A DNA stretch of 64,000 bases from Planctomycetota bacterium. Its GTDB lineage: Bacteria; Planctomycetota; Phycisphaerae; Sedimentisphaerales; Anaerohalosphaeraceae. Shown in pieces: positions 1 to 8,900 of this stretch (positions within the stretch are counted from its first letter, which is position 1; each line of letters begins with the position of its first letter). The stretch is from assembly GCA_029552545.1 (NCBI GenBank), contig JAKPDO010000002.1, forward strand, positions 79,855 through 143,854, read 5' to 3'. The notes beneath the pieces are model-generated. The model did no database searches. It was not told the DNA's origin and worked only from the letters and a program-made list of their open reading frames with translations. A program made the translations under genes and the position numbers.

Positions 1-661
1 GTAGATTATTTTGAAGAGCATGTTCAACAATCCAGGCAGCACAATCCTGGTGAGGCATATTGTCGTCTTGATTTATCAACCCGCCGACAACATATTGAAC
101 CCAGGTATCAATCGGCTGAAGAAGATGACGATTCGCTATTCCATTTAGGTCCAATTCGTGCCGCACCGCAACATCCCGTAGAAACAGCGAGGCAATCTTA
201 GACCCAGTTCCGCGAATTGTACACAATTGTTGATGGGCAACTCCCAATTGATTGTTTGCAATTGTCCCAAGTGCCCAAGAGACCAAAGATTGAGGGCCTA
301 AATTAGTTGCAATTTGGATCAGCGAAATGTTATCATGATTTTGATGGTTCGGCCAAAGCGGGTTCATATGCTCGTTCAGACCCTGATCGGCAAGTCTTTG
401 CTGAAAATTCGCCCAGACTCGATTTTCATCCAACGGCCAACCAGGTATTCCTTGAATCATATCAACCGCCGCAGGTGCATAATCCGGAGCTGCTCCCTGA
501 CGCTCAAAGGCATACCCTGACAAATACAAACAAAGCGCCTGCCGCATGCCCACCTCATTATCAGCCGCTGCCTGAGGATATTGATTCCATAAAAGGTCCA
601 CGTGCCGGAAATTAAACAAAAATGACAACGTTTGGAAAAAATTCAGTACTTCGCCATTCAT
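1..661 (-). CDS. HhH-GPD DNA glycosylase-like protein (partial, runs off left edge)
   Basis: Open reading frame of 220 codons read leftward from ATG at 661 (preceded by GGGAGG) and still open at base 1, so the C-terminus is missing. Residues 150-157 read R-G-T-G-S-K-I-A and residues 183-188 read P-I-D-T-W-V. This is the helix-hairpin-helix plus GPD arrangement of the base-excision glycosylases, with K155 in the position of the catalytic Lys of endonuclease III and D185 in that of the catalytic Asp. The 30-residue Lys-Asp spacing is wider than in endonuclease III and closer to archaeal AGOG, as I recall it. The first 140 residues are not recognised. It starts 34 bases after the AIPR-family gene, so the two form an operon. 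Base composition is AT-rich compared with the genes beyond 2176. A nucleic-acid base-excision role is inferred from the motif only. Confidence 0.6.
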   Translation of the reverse strand, partial: MNGEVLNFFQTLSFLFNFRHVDLLWNQYPQAAADNEVGMRQALCLYLSGYAFERQGAAPDYAPAAVDMIQGIPGWPLDENRVWANFQQRLADQGLNEHMNPLWPNHQNHDNISLIQIATNLGPQSLVSWALGTIANNQLGVAHQQLCTIRGTGSKIASLFLRDVAVRHELDLNGIANRHLLQPIDTWVQYVVGGLINQDDNMPHQDCAAWIVEHALQNNL

Positions 662-695
662 AAAAATCCTCCCGCATTTTAAAAGATTTACTTGT

Positions 696-1943
696 TTAAT
701 CTTGCTCAGCTTCGATTCTGAGTATTTTGTTTTCAACTTTATCCCTCAAGCTTCCCCAGAGAACCGAACTTTTTCCCGTAGCATTGGGATTATTGCCTAA
801 CTGTTCAGATTGTGAAACTATATAAGAGACCAATTCCCAACCGTAGTCATCAAAAAATTTGAATGGATCGGTTTTCCATTCGACACGGCCCCTGCCTCTG
901 GGCCACCTCAATAATGCCCGGAAAGAACCTAAGAGAGGATAAAGCCAGCCATCTGGTATCACATATTGAATTTCCTTGTTTGTTAACGGCAGCACTTTTT
1001 TGTGGCTGCTTCTTAAGTATCGTACTTCTCTCCTTCTACCTAATTTAGCATTCTTCCCATAAGCTTTCTGATATTGTGTCTGAAAGTTCGCATGAACATA
1101 CTCATACAATTTCAGAATCTCAACTACGACAGGAGCCAGATCCTCATACTTTTCCCTCCAGTCGTCTTTTTTATAGATGTCGAGAACAGCTCCTTTCCCG
1201 GTATAAGCCACTATAGGCTCCTTTTTGATCTCATCCCACTTACAATGGAAAAGAGTCAATAAAGCCAAAACGCTCCGAATATCAAACGGTTTCGGTTCGT
1301 TCTCTCGATAACGAATCTTCCCCTTAAGCTCAGACCGTTCCAAAACTTCTTTAAGCCAATCATATCCGCCGCCCAAATCTTCAATACTAAAATCCTTGAC
1401 CTGTTCGCTTGTATTTCTTGCCTGGGCAAGACGAATTCTCGTATCATCATCTGTTAAGCCAGAAATTATCTCAAGATGAAGATAGGCCTCTTTGAGGTAA
1501 TCTGGAATCTCCGAATCCTTTAAGCTTTCAAATAACGCTTCAGAGATGCTGCTCTTTACTTCACTCAGCACACGATCGGTAGTTGCGCCATCTACCATTC
1601 CGTGTTGGTCTTCCGATTGTACAACAAAATGAAGGGTCTTGTTTTTGTTGTCATACCATGCCTTTTCTGCGAGAATAAGGCACCCGCGATTGAGAAGGTG
1701 AAAGAGTCTTGGATATTCATGCAATGATTCCCTTATGGCCTCTGGGACCCGACTCTTCATCTTTATTTTTTCATGGCTTCGCGGATTCACCTTGTCAGGG
1801 ATTAGTCCATTTGGAAAATCTTTTATTTTTACGAAGGCATGAATTATAGACAATTGAGAATCATAAGGAGACTTTACATTGCGAACAAAGTCCTGCTCTA
1901 CATGCACACGGTATTCCTTGGGGGACTTCAGATTTGTTTTCAT
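696..1943 (-). CDS. AIPR-family (abortive infection/phage resistance) protein
   Basis: 415-residue cytoplasmic protein with GGAG seven bases before its ATG. It shows the layout of the AIPR family (Pfam AIPR, named after abortive-infection phage-resistance proteins). There is N85-R86-G87 in a hydrophobic strand, then a strand-turn with V-D-G-A-T-T around residues 117-122 in the place of the family's N-G-x-Q-T motif, then A-R-N-T near 175-178 in the 'R.N.Q' position. No signal peptide or membrane segment is visible. It is the first gene of a two-gene operon with the glycosylase-like gene. The region is AT-rich and abuts a truncated gene, which suggests horizontal acquisition. The biochemical role of AIPR proteins is poorly defined. 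A defence role is inferred from family and context. The family call rests on motif layout, not on an alignment. Confidence 0.6.
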   Translation of the reverse strand: MKTNLKSPKEYRVHVEQDFVRNVKSPYDSQLSIIHAFVKIKDFPNGLIPDKVNPRSHEKIKMKSRVPEAIRESLHEYPRLFHLLNRGCLILAEKAWYDNKNKTLHFVVQSEDQHGMVDGATTDRVLSEVKSSISEALFESLKDSEIPDYLKEAYLHLEIISGLTDDDTRIRLAQARNTSEQVKDFSIEDLGGGYDWLKEVLERSELKGKIRYRENEPKPFDIRSVLALLTLFHCKWDEIKKEPIVAYTGKGAVLDIYKKDDWREKYEDLAPVVVEILKLYEYVHANFQTQYQKAYGKNAKLGRRREVRYLRSSHKKVLPLTNKEIQYVIPDGWLYPLLGSFRALLRWPRGRGRVEWKTDPFKFFDDYGWELVSYIVSQSEQLGNNPNATGKSSVLWGSLRDKVENKILRIEAEQD

Positions 1944-2089
1944 AGAAAAACTCCATTTTCATTTCGAGCGGCACCTCTTATTTTCTTTTAGTGCAATGTG
2001 CATCTTGAGGTTATCGAACCTGCAAGTTGCCGTATCACATTGACAATTTTAATTTATCCATAAAAAGAAATTAAGTCAACAGAAATTTT
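1944..2089. other. AT-rich intergenic stretch, likely promoter of the AIPR operon and island end
   Basis: Very AT-rich sequence between the AIPR start and the truncated addB-like start. No coding frame is convincing. It must hold the promoter of the AIPR/glycosylase operon, but I cannot fix one pair of hexamers. The sharp composition change near 2090-2110 marks the likely junction of the acquired segment. Confidence 0.4.
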
Positions 2090-2176
2090 CTAAATTTTAT
2101 AATAAACGAAATAATAAACGATTGCCAGCCGCGTCTTGCCCGTGCCCGCCCGACCCAGAATGAACTGAACCGCCAT
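2090..2176 (-). pseudogene. 5' remnant of an addB-like helicase/exonuclease gene
   Basis: Reading leftward from ATG at 2176, 28 codons precede a TAG at 2090-2092. The first 15 residues contain F-I-L-G-R-A-G-T-G-K-T, a Walker A loop in the extreme N-terminal position and wording typical of AddB/RexB, the PD-(D/E)XK partner of the AddAB recombination nuclease. A purine-rich GGGAAAGGG lies upstream, so this looks like an authentic gene start. After about 20 residues the frame enters AT-rich sequence of the neighbouring island and stops. The remaining roughly 900 residues expected for AddB are absent. I infer that the AIPR island inserted into, or replaced, the gene. The identification rests on one short stretch. 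Confidence 0.5.
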
Positions 2177-2236
2177 AGCCCGCCCTTTCCCTTGAATGTC
2201 TTTTTCTACCACAGAAAGACTGATTTTTCCATTCGT

Positions 2237-2276
2237 ATTCCGTCCGGATTTGCCGTATTCTGTACACCGACGGAAT
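2237..2276. promoter_or_regulatory. 8-bp inverted repeat upstream of the enolase-superfamily gene
   Basis: ATTCCGTC at 2237-2244 is matched by GACGGAAT at 2269-2276, centred about 70 bases before the gene at 2328. It could be an operator or a hairpin in the leader. The function is not known. Confidence 0.3.
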
Positions 2277-2327
2277 GAGCATTTTGGAGCATCGGCTGAG
2301 GAAACAAGCGATTGAAAGGTTGACCGT

Positions 2328-3533
2328 ATGATTATGAATCGGCGTCAATTTATCGGGCACACGGCGGCCTTAGCCGCGGCGGGTCTGGGTCCCCGCCTTT
2401 TCGCAGATTCTTCGGAAAACGCCGAGAGCTGGAAAAAGACCCTGGCAGGGCACCGCTTGTCTTCCCTGGACATACAAACCGTGCAGCTCAACTGGCCCCG
2501 ACTTGTCGGAAAGAACTCGCGACTGGATGTTCATGGGCGAGGCGTGAGAGAAACAATTTGCCGCATCCGAACCGACCAAGGGGCGAGCGGCTGGGGGCCA
2601 TTCCTTGCAGACCCGCGGCGGGCCGAAGAGATTCTCCCGCCTTTCAAAGGAATGCCTGTCTCAGAGCTCTTTGACCCGGCGGTCGGAATCCTGAGGCCGG
2701 AGGCGCGTCCGTTGGATTTTGCCCTTCACGATTTGGCCGGAATCATCCTGAATATTCCTGTTTACCGGATGCTCGGCTCGCAGGGGCCGCAGGCCAATCC
2801 CTGCTACAGCGGAATGATTTATTTCGATGACCTGGAGCCGCCGGATAATCCCGCCGGCATTGACCGGGTGCTGCAAAACTGCCGACAGGATATCGACTTC
2901 GGCTATCGTCAGCTGAAAGTGAAAATCGGCCGAGGGAACCGGTGGATGGAGAAAGAAGCCGGCCTTCGACGGGATATTGAAGTCACAAAGAAAATCGCAG
3001 AGGCCTTTCCGGGGATTGCCATTCTGGTGGATGGGAATGACGGGTTTACTTGTGAGGAATTTCTTCGGTATCTGGAGGGAATCGGGGATGTGGATTTGTT
3101 CTGGATCGAAGAGCCGTTTCGGGAAACCCGCGAAGACTACGAGAAACTGAGGGCGTGGCTGGAGAAAAACAAGAAGAAAACACTGCTGGCGGATGGAGAG
3201 GCAAATCCCGAGCACGCATTGATTATGGAATTGCTCCGGGACGGTCTGCTGGATGTCAATCTGTATGATGTCTGCGGGTATGGATTGACCCAGTGGCGGG
3301 CGCTGATGGGACAGCTGAAAAAGATGGGGGCCCTCGCTTCGCCCCATGCCTGGGGCTCCGCCCTGAAGACGAATTATGTCGCCCACCTGGCTGCAGGTTT
3401 AGGAAATGTTGTGACAATCGAAGGTGTAACCTGCACGAGCGAGCAGGTTGATTTGGGCCGCTATGAACTGCGGGATGGAAAACTGGTCACGTCCTCGGCT
3501 CCGGGATTCGGGATGACCTTGAAGATTGGCTGA
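2328..3533 (+). CDS. Tat-exported enolase-superfamily (mandelate racemase/muconate lactonizing) protein
   Basis: 401 residues. The N-terminus has a twin-arginine export signal: N-R-R-Q-F-I at residues 4-9, then an Ala/Gly-rich hydrophobic stretch to about residue 25. The body shows the mandelate-racemase subgroup residues: K197-x-K199 on strand 2, D235 and E261/E262 plus D289 as metal ligands, and H340 in an S-P-H-A-W context. Members abstract a proton alpha to a carboxylate, using Mg2+, in racemisation or dehydration of acid sugars and related compounds. The substrate cannot be read from the sequence. GAAAGG lies eight bases before the first ATG; an alternative ATG at 2334 would keep the Tat motif. 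Periplasmic location is inferred from the signal. It stands alone between the addB-like remnant and rpmH. Confidence 0.8.
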   Translation: MIMNRRQFIGHTAALAAAGLGPRLFADSSENAESWKKTLAGHRLSSLDIQTVQLNWPRLVGKNSRLDVHGRGVRETICRIRTDQGASGWGPFLADPRRAEEILPPFKGMPVSELFDPAVGILRPEARPLDFALHDLAGIILNIPVYRMLGSQGPQANPCYSGMIYFDDLEPPDNPAGIDRVLQNCRQDIDFGYRQLKVKIGRGNRWMEKEAGLRRDIEVTKKIAEAFPGIAILVDGNDGFTCEEFLRYLEGIGDVDLFWIEEPFRETREDYEKLRAWLEKNKKKTLLADGEANPEHALIMELLRDGLLDVNLYDVCGYGLTQWRALMGQLKKMGALASPHAWGSALKTNYVAHLAAGLGNVVTIEGVTCTSEQVDLGRYELRDGKLVTSSAPGFGMTLKIG

Positions 3534-3816
3534 AGTACAACCGGTAAAAAGAGGAGAAATCTATAGTTTCGGTCGTTGCTTCCTCCTCATAAAAAAACTT
3601 TATGCTTCCAATCCCTTCCGGCCGCCGGCTTCTCTATTCTTAATTCTTCCCTTCCCCAATCTGTGTAATCTGTGTAATCCGTGGTGAATACCCCATTTTC
3701 CTCTTTTCCAAATTACCCTCTTGCCGAACGCCGGCCGGCCGATATAATCTTTACGCTCCTGTATATACAGGATAAAATGAATCCATAAAAATCTAACGCC
3801 CAAAGCGGAGTAAACT
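3534..3816. other. Intergenic region with short tandem repeat and rpmH promoter
   Basis: No gene is seen. At 3658-3688 the unit CTGTGTAATC occurs twice in tandem, followed by a related third unit (CGTGGTGAA). I associate similar phrases with dispersed intergenic repeats in bacterial genomes, but no second copy was noticed in this window. The rpmH promoter follows. Confidence 0.4.
3721..3748 (+). promoter_or_regulatory. Probable sigma-70 promoter of rpmH
   Basis: TTGCCG at 3721-3726 and TATAAT at 3743-3748, 16 bases apart, 69 bases upstream of the rpmH ATG. Confidence 0.55.
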
Positions 3817-3960
3817 ATGGAAAATCATCGCAAGAGTTTAATCAAGCGGGCCCGCAAGCACGGATTTCGGGCTCGGATGCGGACGAAGAAAGGCCGTCAG
3901 ATTCTGTCGCGCAAGCGCCGCACTGGACGCAGCACCAACGTCAAGCGGAGCTTCAGTTAA
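3817..3960 (+). CDS. rpmH: Ribosomal protein bL34
   Basis: 47-residue, strongly basic protein. Its central [13 protein letters not shown] is the hallmark of L34, followed by an R-K-R-R-T-G-R type tail. L34 is a small protein of the large ribosomal subunit. A purine-rich GGAG lies six bases before the ATG, and a good promoter is found at 3721-3748. In most bacteria rpmH is followed directly by rnpA (RNase P protein) on the same strand. Here the next gene is convergent, with only 55 bases between, so rnpA is not in its usual place. rpmH is commonly origin-proximal. Confidence 0.93.
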   Translation: MENHRKSLIKRARKHGFRARMRTKKGRQILSRKRRTGRSTNVKRSFS

Positions 3961-4015
3961 CGGCTTCGAAAAGCAGCTGTCTGGTGCACCGGCTGCCGCG
4001 GGGGAATTGCGCCCT

Positions 4016-4819
4016 TCACCGGTCAAAGCGCGCCGGGTCGTTTTCGGGGGAGCGCTGGTCGGGCGGCGGACTTTGCAGGTACCCCCGGCGGTAAAACCAC
4101 CGCATTAATCCCCGCCGCAGCTGTCGGAACGGCCAGGCCAGAGTACGATGGACCTGAATCCAGACGCTTTTGCGATAACTTTCCTGCCGCTCCTTCGGGC
4201 TCATCAGGTCCGGTCGAAGCCGCCGCTTATGCTTGAGCAGATGGTAATGGTCCTCCTGCTGAAACAGCCGGCAAAGTCGTCCGCTCCCGCTGAACACCAT
4301 GGAAATCTGAAAATCAATCAGATAGGGCCGTCCGTCGCGTCCAACCAGAATATTGCCCCGCTTGTTTAAATCGACATAGCAGATGCCGCGCCGGTGCAGC
4401 CGCTCGAGCAGATGCGATAACTGGTCAAAAAAATCATCCGGAATCGGCGGCTTTTCATCCAGCGACCGCCCCTCAATATAGTCATACAGAAACCCCGTCG
4501 GCCCCCATCGTCCGACCAGATGCGGCACCTGGTCCATATCCTGCAGGCGCTCGAGAATCTCCAGTTCCCGCCGGCACAGCCGCCGTCCCAGCCACAGAAG
4601 CCCAAACCCCAGAAACGGCTGCATCCGAGCCACTTTGAGCACCTTCAGGGTGCCGACCTCGGGCTTGTCGGCCAAAACGGCCTCATACAGCCCGGTGGCC
4701 GCAAAGAAATCATGCTTGAAGGTGCGAAGGAGCCGATACCGCCGGCCGTCCACCGTAATTTCCTTCGGCAGACCTTCCTGTCCGCAGGCATATAAATCGG
4801 ATTTGAGCCGCTTGAACAT
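4016..4819 (-). CDS. Protein-kinase-fold protein (lipopolysaccharide kinase/RIO-like)
   Basis: 267 residues with a minimal kinase core. A likely ATP-binding Lys lies in L-K-V-L-K-V (59-62). The catalytic loop is Y-V-D-L-N-K-R-G-N (D150, N156), and D169-F170 in L-I-D-F stands in the place of DFG. The short form and the L-N-K-R-G-N-I-L-V loop resemble Kdo/heptose kinases (WaaP/KdkA) and RIO-type kinases more than Hanks-type receptors. No membrane segment is seen; the C-terminus is very basic (W-P-F-R-Q-L-R-R), which could bind membrane or lipid A. It lies 36 bases downstream of ispG on the same strand and may be cotranscribed. The substrate is unknown. A lipid A or LPS sugar kinase would fit the envelope genes nearby, but this is inference. 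Confidence 0.6.
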   Translation of the reverse strand: MFKRLKSDLYACGQEGLPKEITVDGRRYRLLRTFKHDFFAATGLYEAVLADKPEVGTLKVLKVARMQPFLGFGLLWLGRRLCRRELEILERLQDMDQVPHLVGRWGPTGFLYDYIEGRSLDEKPPIPDDFFDQLSHLLERLHRRGICYVDLNKRGNILVGRDGRPYLIDFQISMVFSGSGRLCRLFQQEDHYHLLKHKRRLRPDLMSPKERQESYRKSVWIQVHRTLAWPFRQLRRGLMRWFYRRGYLQSPPPDQRSPENDPARFDR

Positions 4820-4855
4820 TTCGTCCTGAATCCCCTGTTGATGGAGCTGCGTCGG

Positions 4856-5917
4856 TTATCGGCAGCGGCGGAGTTCATCCCGCAGGGCCTCCAGCAGCCG
4901 CTCGGCAGGCACAATAGCCGTCCGAACCCCCTGCCGATACAAAAAGCCCTTGCCTTCGGCGGCACAGACGGCGATGTCCGCATCCGCCGCCTCGCCCGGG
5001 CCGTTGACGACACAGCCCATCACCGCCACACGAATGGGCCTGTTCAGATGCGTCAGTTCCTTTTTGACCTTGCGGGCCAGAGCAACCACATTGATGCGGC
5101 ACCGTCCGCAGGTCGGGCAGACAATCAGCTGCGGTCCGGTCGGCTCCTGCAGCCCCAGCGAAAGAAGAATCTGACGAGCGATTTTGACTTCCTCGACCGG
5201 GTCGCCGGCGGCACTGACGCGAATCGTATCGCCGATGCCCTCCGCCAGCAGCGCCCCGAGCGTCACCGCCGAGGGAACGGCGGCATCCTCCGGAAGGCCC
5301 GCATGCGTGAGCCCCAGATGCAGCGGATACTCAAAATCCTTTGCCAGAAGCCGATTGATTTCAATCGTCCGCACCGTGTCGGCGCTTTTGGCGCTGAGAA
5401 CCAGATTGTCAAAGCCGGCCTTCTCAAACAGCCGCACATACCGGGTCATTTCCGTGCGCATCAGACGCACGCGTCGGTCCATCGCCGTATCGCCGCTTTT
5501 TAAGTCGCGAATGCTCGCTTCATTAACGCCGATGCGGATGGCAATGCCGTGCCGTTTGGCGCAGTCGATAATCCGCAGGATGTCGCGGCGGTCCTTGATG
5601 TTCCCGGGATTGAGCCGAATCTTGGCGGCGCCGGCCTCAATGGCCTCAATCGCCCGCTCCGCCGAAAAGTGAATGTCCGCAACCAGCGGAATCGAAACCT
5701 GCTGGACAATCCGGGCGAAGGCCCGGGTGTCGTTTCGCGTGGGCACCGCCAGCCGAACCAGACCGCAGCCGGCCTCCTGAAGCCGGACAATCTGCTGCAC
5801 ACAGGCGGCCACGCGGGTGGTGAAGACCTTGGTCATCGACTGGATGACAATCGGATGCTTCGAGCCCAGTCGAACGGAACCCACCTGAACGGTTCGTGTT
5901 TTTCTTCGTGCAATCAT
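4856..5917 (-). CDS. ispG: 4-hydroxy-3-methylbut-2-enyl diphosphate synthase (MEP pathway)
   Basis: 353 residues, the short bacterial form without the extra domain of plant and some other enzymes. It converts MEcPP to HMBPP in isoprenoid synthesis using a [4Fe-4S] cluster. The cluster ligands are visible: C267-P-T-C270, C302 in G-C-V-V-N-G-P-G-E, and E309. The TIM-barrel start has I-V-I-Q-S-M-T, as is usual for GcpE. The kinase-like gene follows 36 bases later. Upstream, 38 bases separate it from the large permease gene. It supplies precursor for the polyprenyl synthase encoded at 33435. Confidence 0.96.
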   Translation of the reverse strand: MIARRKTRTVQVGSVRLGSKHPIVIQSMTKVFTTRVAACVQQIVRLQEAGCGLVRLAVPTRNDTRAFARIVQQVSIPLVADIHFSAERAIEAIEAGAAKIRLNPGNIKDRRDILRIIDCAKRHGIAIRIGVNEASIRDLKSGDTAMDRRVRLMRTEMTRYVRLFEKAGFDNLVLSAKSADTVRTIEINRLLAKDFEYPLHLGLTHAGLPEDAAVPSAVTLGALLAEGIGDTIRVSAAGDPVEEVKIARQILLSLGLQEPTGPQLIVCPTCGRCRINVVALARKVKKELTHLNRPIRVAVMGCVVNGPGEAADADIAVCAAEGKGFLYRQGVRTAIVPAERLLEALRDELRRCR

Positions 5918-5955
5918 AGCCGGCAGGATATAGGAAAAGGCGGTCCTTGTCTATC

Positions 5956-8900
5956 TTATTCACTTCGCAGGGCGTTCAGAATCGGGCCGGACAGGGCGGA
6001 GGCCGCCGCCAGACGAATCCACAGCCAGCCGCTCAGGACAACGGCAGCCAGGGCCGTCAGCAGCAGTCCGAACGGCACCGGTTCAATCCGTCCGGCCAGG
6101 GCGGGCAGCACCGCCGGCACAGCGGACAGCAAGCCGCACAGCACACCGGCCGACAGAACAAGCAGATGCTCCTGAACCAGCATCGAGACAAGAACCTGTT
6201 TGCAAAAACCGACGGCCTGCATCATCGCCAGCTCTCCCCGCCGCTCGAGAATATTCAGCCAGAGCACCCAGCCCATCCCGACGGTCCCCAGCAGAAGACC
6301 CAGTCCGCCCAACACCAAAAAGATGGACAGATACGTATTTTCAACCGCCTGAAAGACCGCCAGCCGCTGAGCCGTCGGAACGACCTCCAGTCCCCATCGA
6401 CGGAATGTGCGGCTCAGGGCCGCCGAAAGGGCTTCGGCTTTCTGCGGCTGCGCATCGAGCAGGAAAACCCGATAGCCCGCCGTCGAAGGAAACCGCTCCA
6501 GAAACGCCTTTTCAGGAATGATCAGGCTGCCCTGAAGCACGGAGGATTCGAGCATGCCGACAATCTTGAGGGTAAAGGGCCGGCCCTGCTCATCGGTCTG
6601 CACAAGCGTATCGCCCACCTTGCGTCCGAGGGCCCAATAGACCGTTCCGATATCGCCGACGGCCGGCACAATATCCGGCCCCCAGTCGGCCTCGAGCAGA
6701 TGCCAGGCATCCTCCAGAGATGCCGCCGTACCCGGCAGAACCTCCCGAAAGACAAAGGCCCTGCGAGTGCGGAGCGAAGCTGGGTCAACCCCCAGAAGCC
6801 GCGGCTGAACGGCCCGATTCAGATTCAGACAGCTCGCCGGCTCGCCCTCTCGAACCCGAAAGGCGGCCGCTCCTTCCAGCCCCAGCGCATCCCAGGACGT
6901 CTCGGGGGCAAGCCGAGCGGCGGCCTCCGGCAGGTTTTGCAGAATCGGCAGAGCACTTTCGGCCGTCAGAACAAATCCGCCCGTGCCGCTGCGGCGATCG
7001 CGAACATCCTTCGGAGGCGTTTTTTGATTCAGGGAAACGGCCGCAACCAGAAAAACGCCGGCGGCGGTCATGGCCGCTGCCGCCATCGAGCGGCCCGGCC
7101 GGCGGCAGGCATTGCGCCAGGCCGCCCAAACGAGACCGCTGACCGGTCGTTTGAAAACGAGGATACCGGATGCGGAAAGACTGTATCGGAGAAACAAAAG
7201 CAGCGACACCAGCAGCAGCGAACCGGACACAAAAAAGACAGCTGTGGCTTTCTGAAGGTCTGTGCGAAGCCCCCAGCCGCTCAGCACAAGGCCGAGGATT
7301 CCAAGAAGAACCGCGGTCCACAGAAGCCGCGGTTTGGAGGATTGCGGAGGCGCAATCTCCGCGGGACTCCCCAGCAGGACCGCAGCGGGCAAGGCCAGGC
7401 GGTGCCGCAGCGAGAGCATCATCGAAAAGAGCGAAACCGCCAGCCCCGCCGCTGCCCCTTTCAGAAGAGTCAAGGCGTGAAAATCAAACGCCAAAGACGC
7501 CCCGGCCACGGCCTGCGACCAGACCCCCGACAGGGCCCAAAGCAGCAGGCGTGTATAAAGAACCGCCGGCACAATCCCCAGACAGGCCCCCGCCGCCGAC
7601 AAAACCAGCCCTTCCAGCAGATACATCAGCCGGATGCGGCTGCGGCGAAAGCCCAGCGCTTTGAGCAGGCCGATTTGTTCGGACCGTCGCTCGACGGCAA
7701 AACGAAACAGCAGCGCCGTCAGCAGCAGCGAGGAACCCAGCAGAAACATACTTAATCCGAAAAACAGGGAGCTAAAGTCTGTCATTCCTATGGACGACTG
7801 CGCGGCCTGCCGGCGAATCGGTTCAATATGCAGTCCGGCGGCTGCAGGCGGCAAAGAAGCCCGCAGATGCTCCGTCAGCTGCCGGGCAGTCATCGTAGAA
7901 CCGAACCGCACGGCCGTCAGGTTCCCGAATCGGCCGCCCCAGAGCCGCTGGGCCTGCGGCAGAGAAATAAAGGCCTTCGGAGCCCCGCGGTATCGATTCC
8001 AGTAGGCCTCGTCTTTGGGGCGAATGCGGCTCAAGTCGATGGGGATGCCCGGTTTCCAGTCGCGACAGCTGTCGGCCTGCGCCAGCTGGGGATAATCCGG
8101 CATCAGCGTTTCGTCCGCCCCCAATCCCATCATCGGAATCACGGAATGCACCCGAAATTCCGCCGTCTGCTCAATCAGGGTTCGCCCGGTCGGTGCAGGG
8201 ACATAATACGTCAGGGTGACAATATCGCCCGCATCGGCCTTCAGGTCGTCGGCCAGCCATTCGTTGAGAATGATTTCATCATCGGCCAGCAGCGAAAAGA
8301 CGGTCAAAACCGCCGAAGACGCCGGAGCGATTGCCGAAACCGTCGAATAGGGACAGCGGCGGTCCTGATGAGCGATTTCGTTGACAAAATAGGTGAGGAT
8401 GCCGACGGCCTGTTCATTCGCCCGCAGCAGCACCTCGGCAATCGGCTCCGGAATAAAGATGCGCCGGCTGAGCACCTCGCCGCCGGTTTGGCCCTTGAGA
8501 GAACGGACAATCAAGCCGACATCTTCGGGCAAAAAGGTCCGCCGAAGGGCCTGCTCGGCCTCCGAGAGCCCGCAGCCGTCCGGCAGAAGAATGGCGTTGG
8601 CCCGGTGCGGCTGCTCAATCCGCTCGGCCAGTTTTTCGAGGCGGACAAACACATTCAGCGCACCGGCCGTATCGGCCCGCAGACTGAATGTGCCGAAGGA
8701 GTCGGCATCCGCAACGGCCGAAACCGCCAGACGAACCGAGACAGACAGCTGGGACTCCGGAAACAGCACCGACTCGGCCGCCAGCCCCCCGATTTTTTCA
8801 AAGGTGAGGATGATTTCATCTCCCGCTCGAACGTTCAGTCGGGAGGCGAGGAGTTCGTTCAGGACCGCTCCGTCGCTCAGACCGGACAGCCAGGGTGCTT

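Noticed and set aside
307..615. 102-residue plus-strand open frame
   Set aside because: Antisense to the glycosylase-like gene, which has a ribosome-binding site and motif-bearing frame through the same bases.
5947..7755. 602-residue plus-strand open frame
   Set aside because: Antisense to the large permease; Arg/Gln/Pro-rich composition of a high-GC shadow, no domain, no ribosome-binding site.
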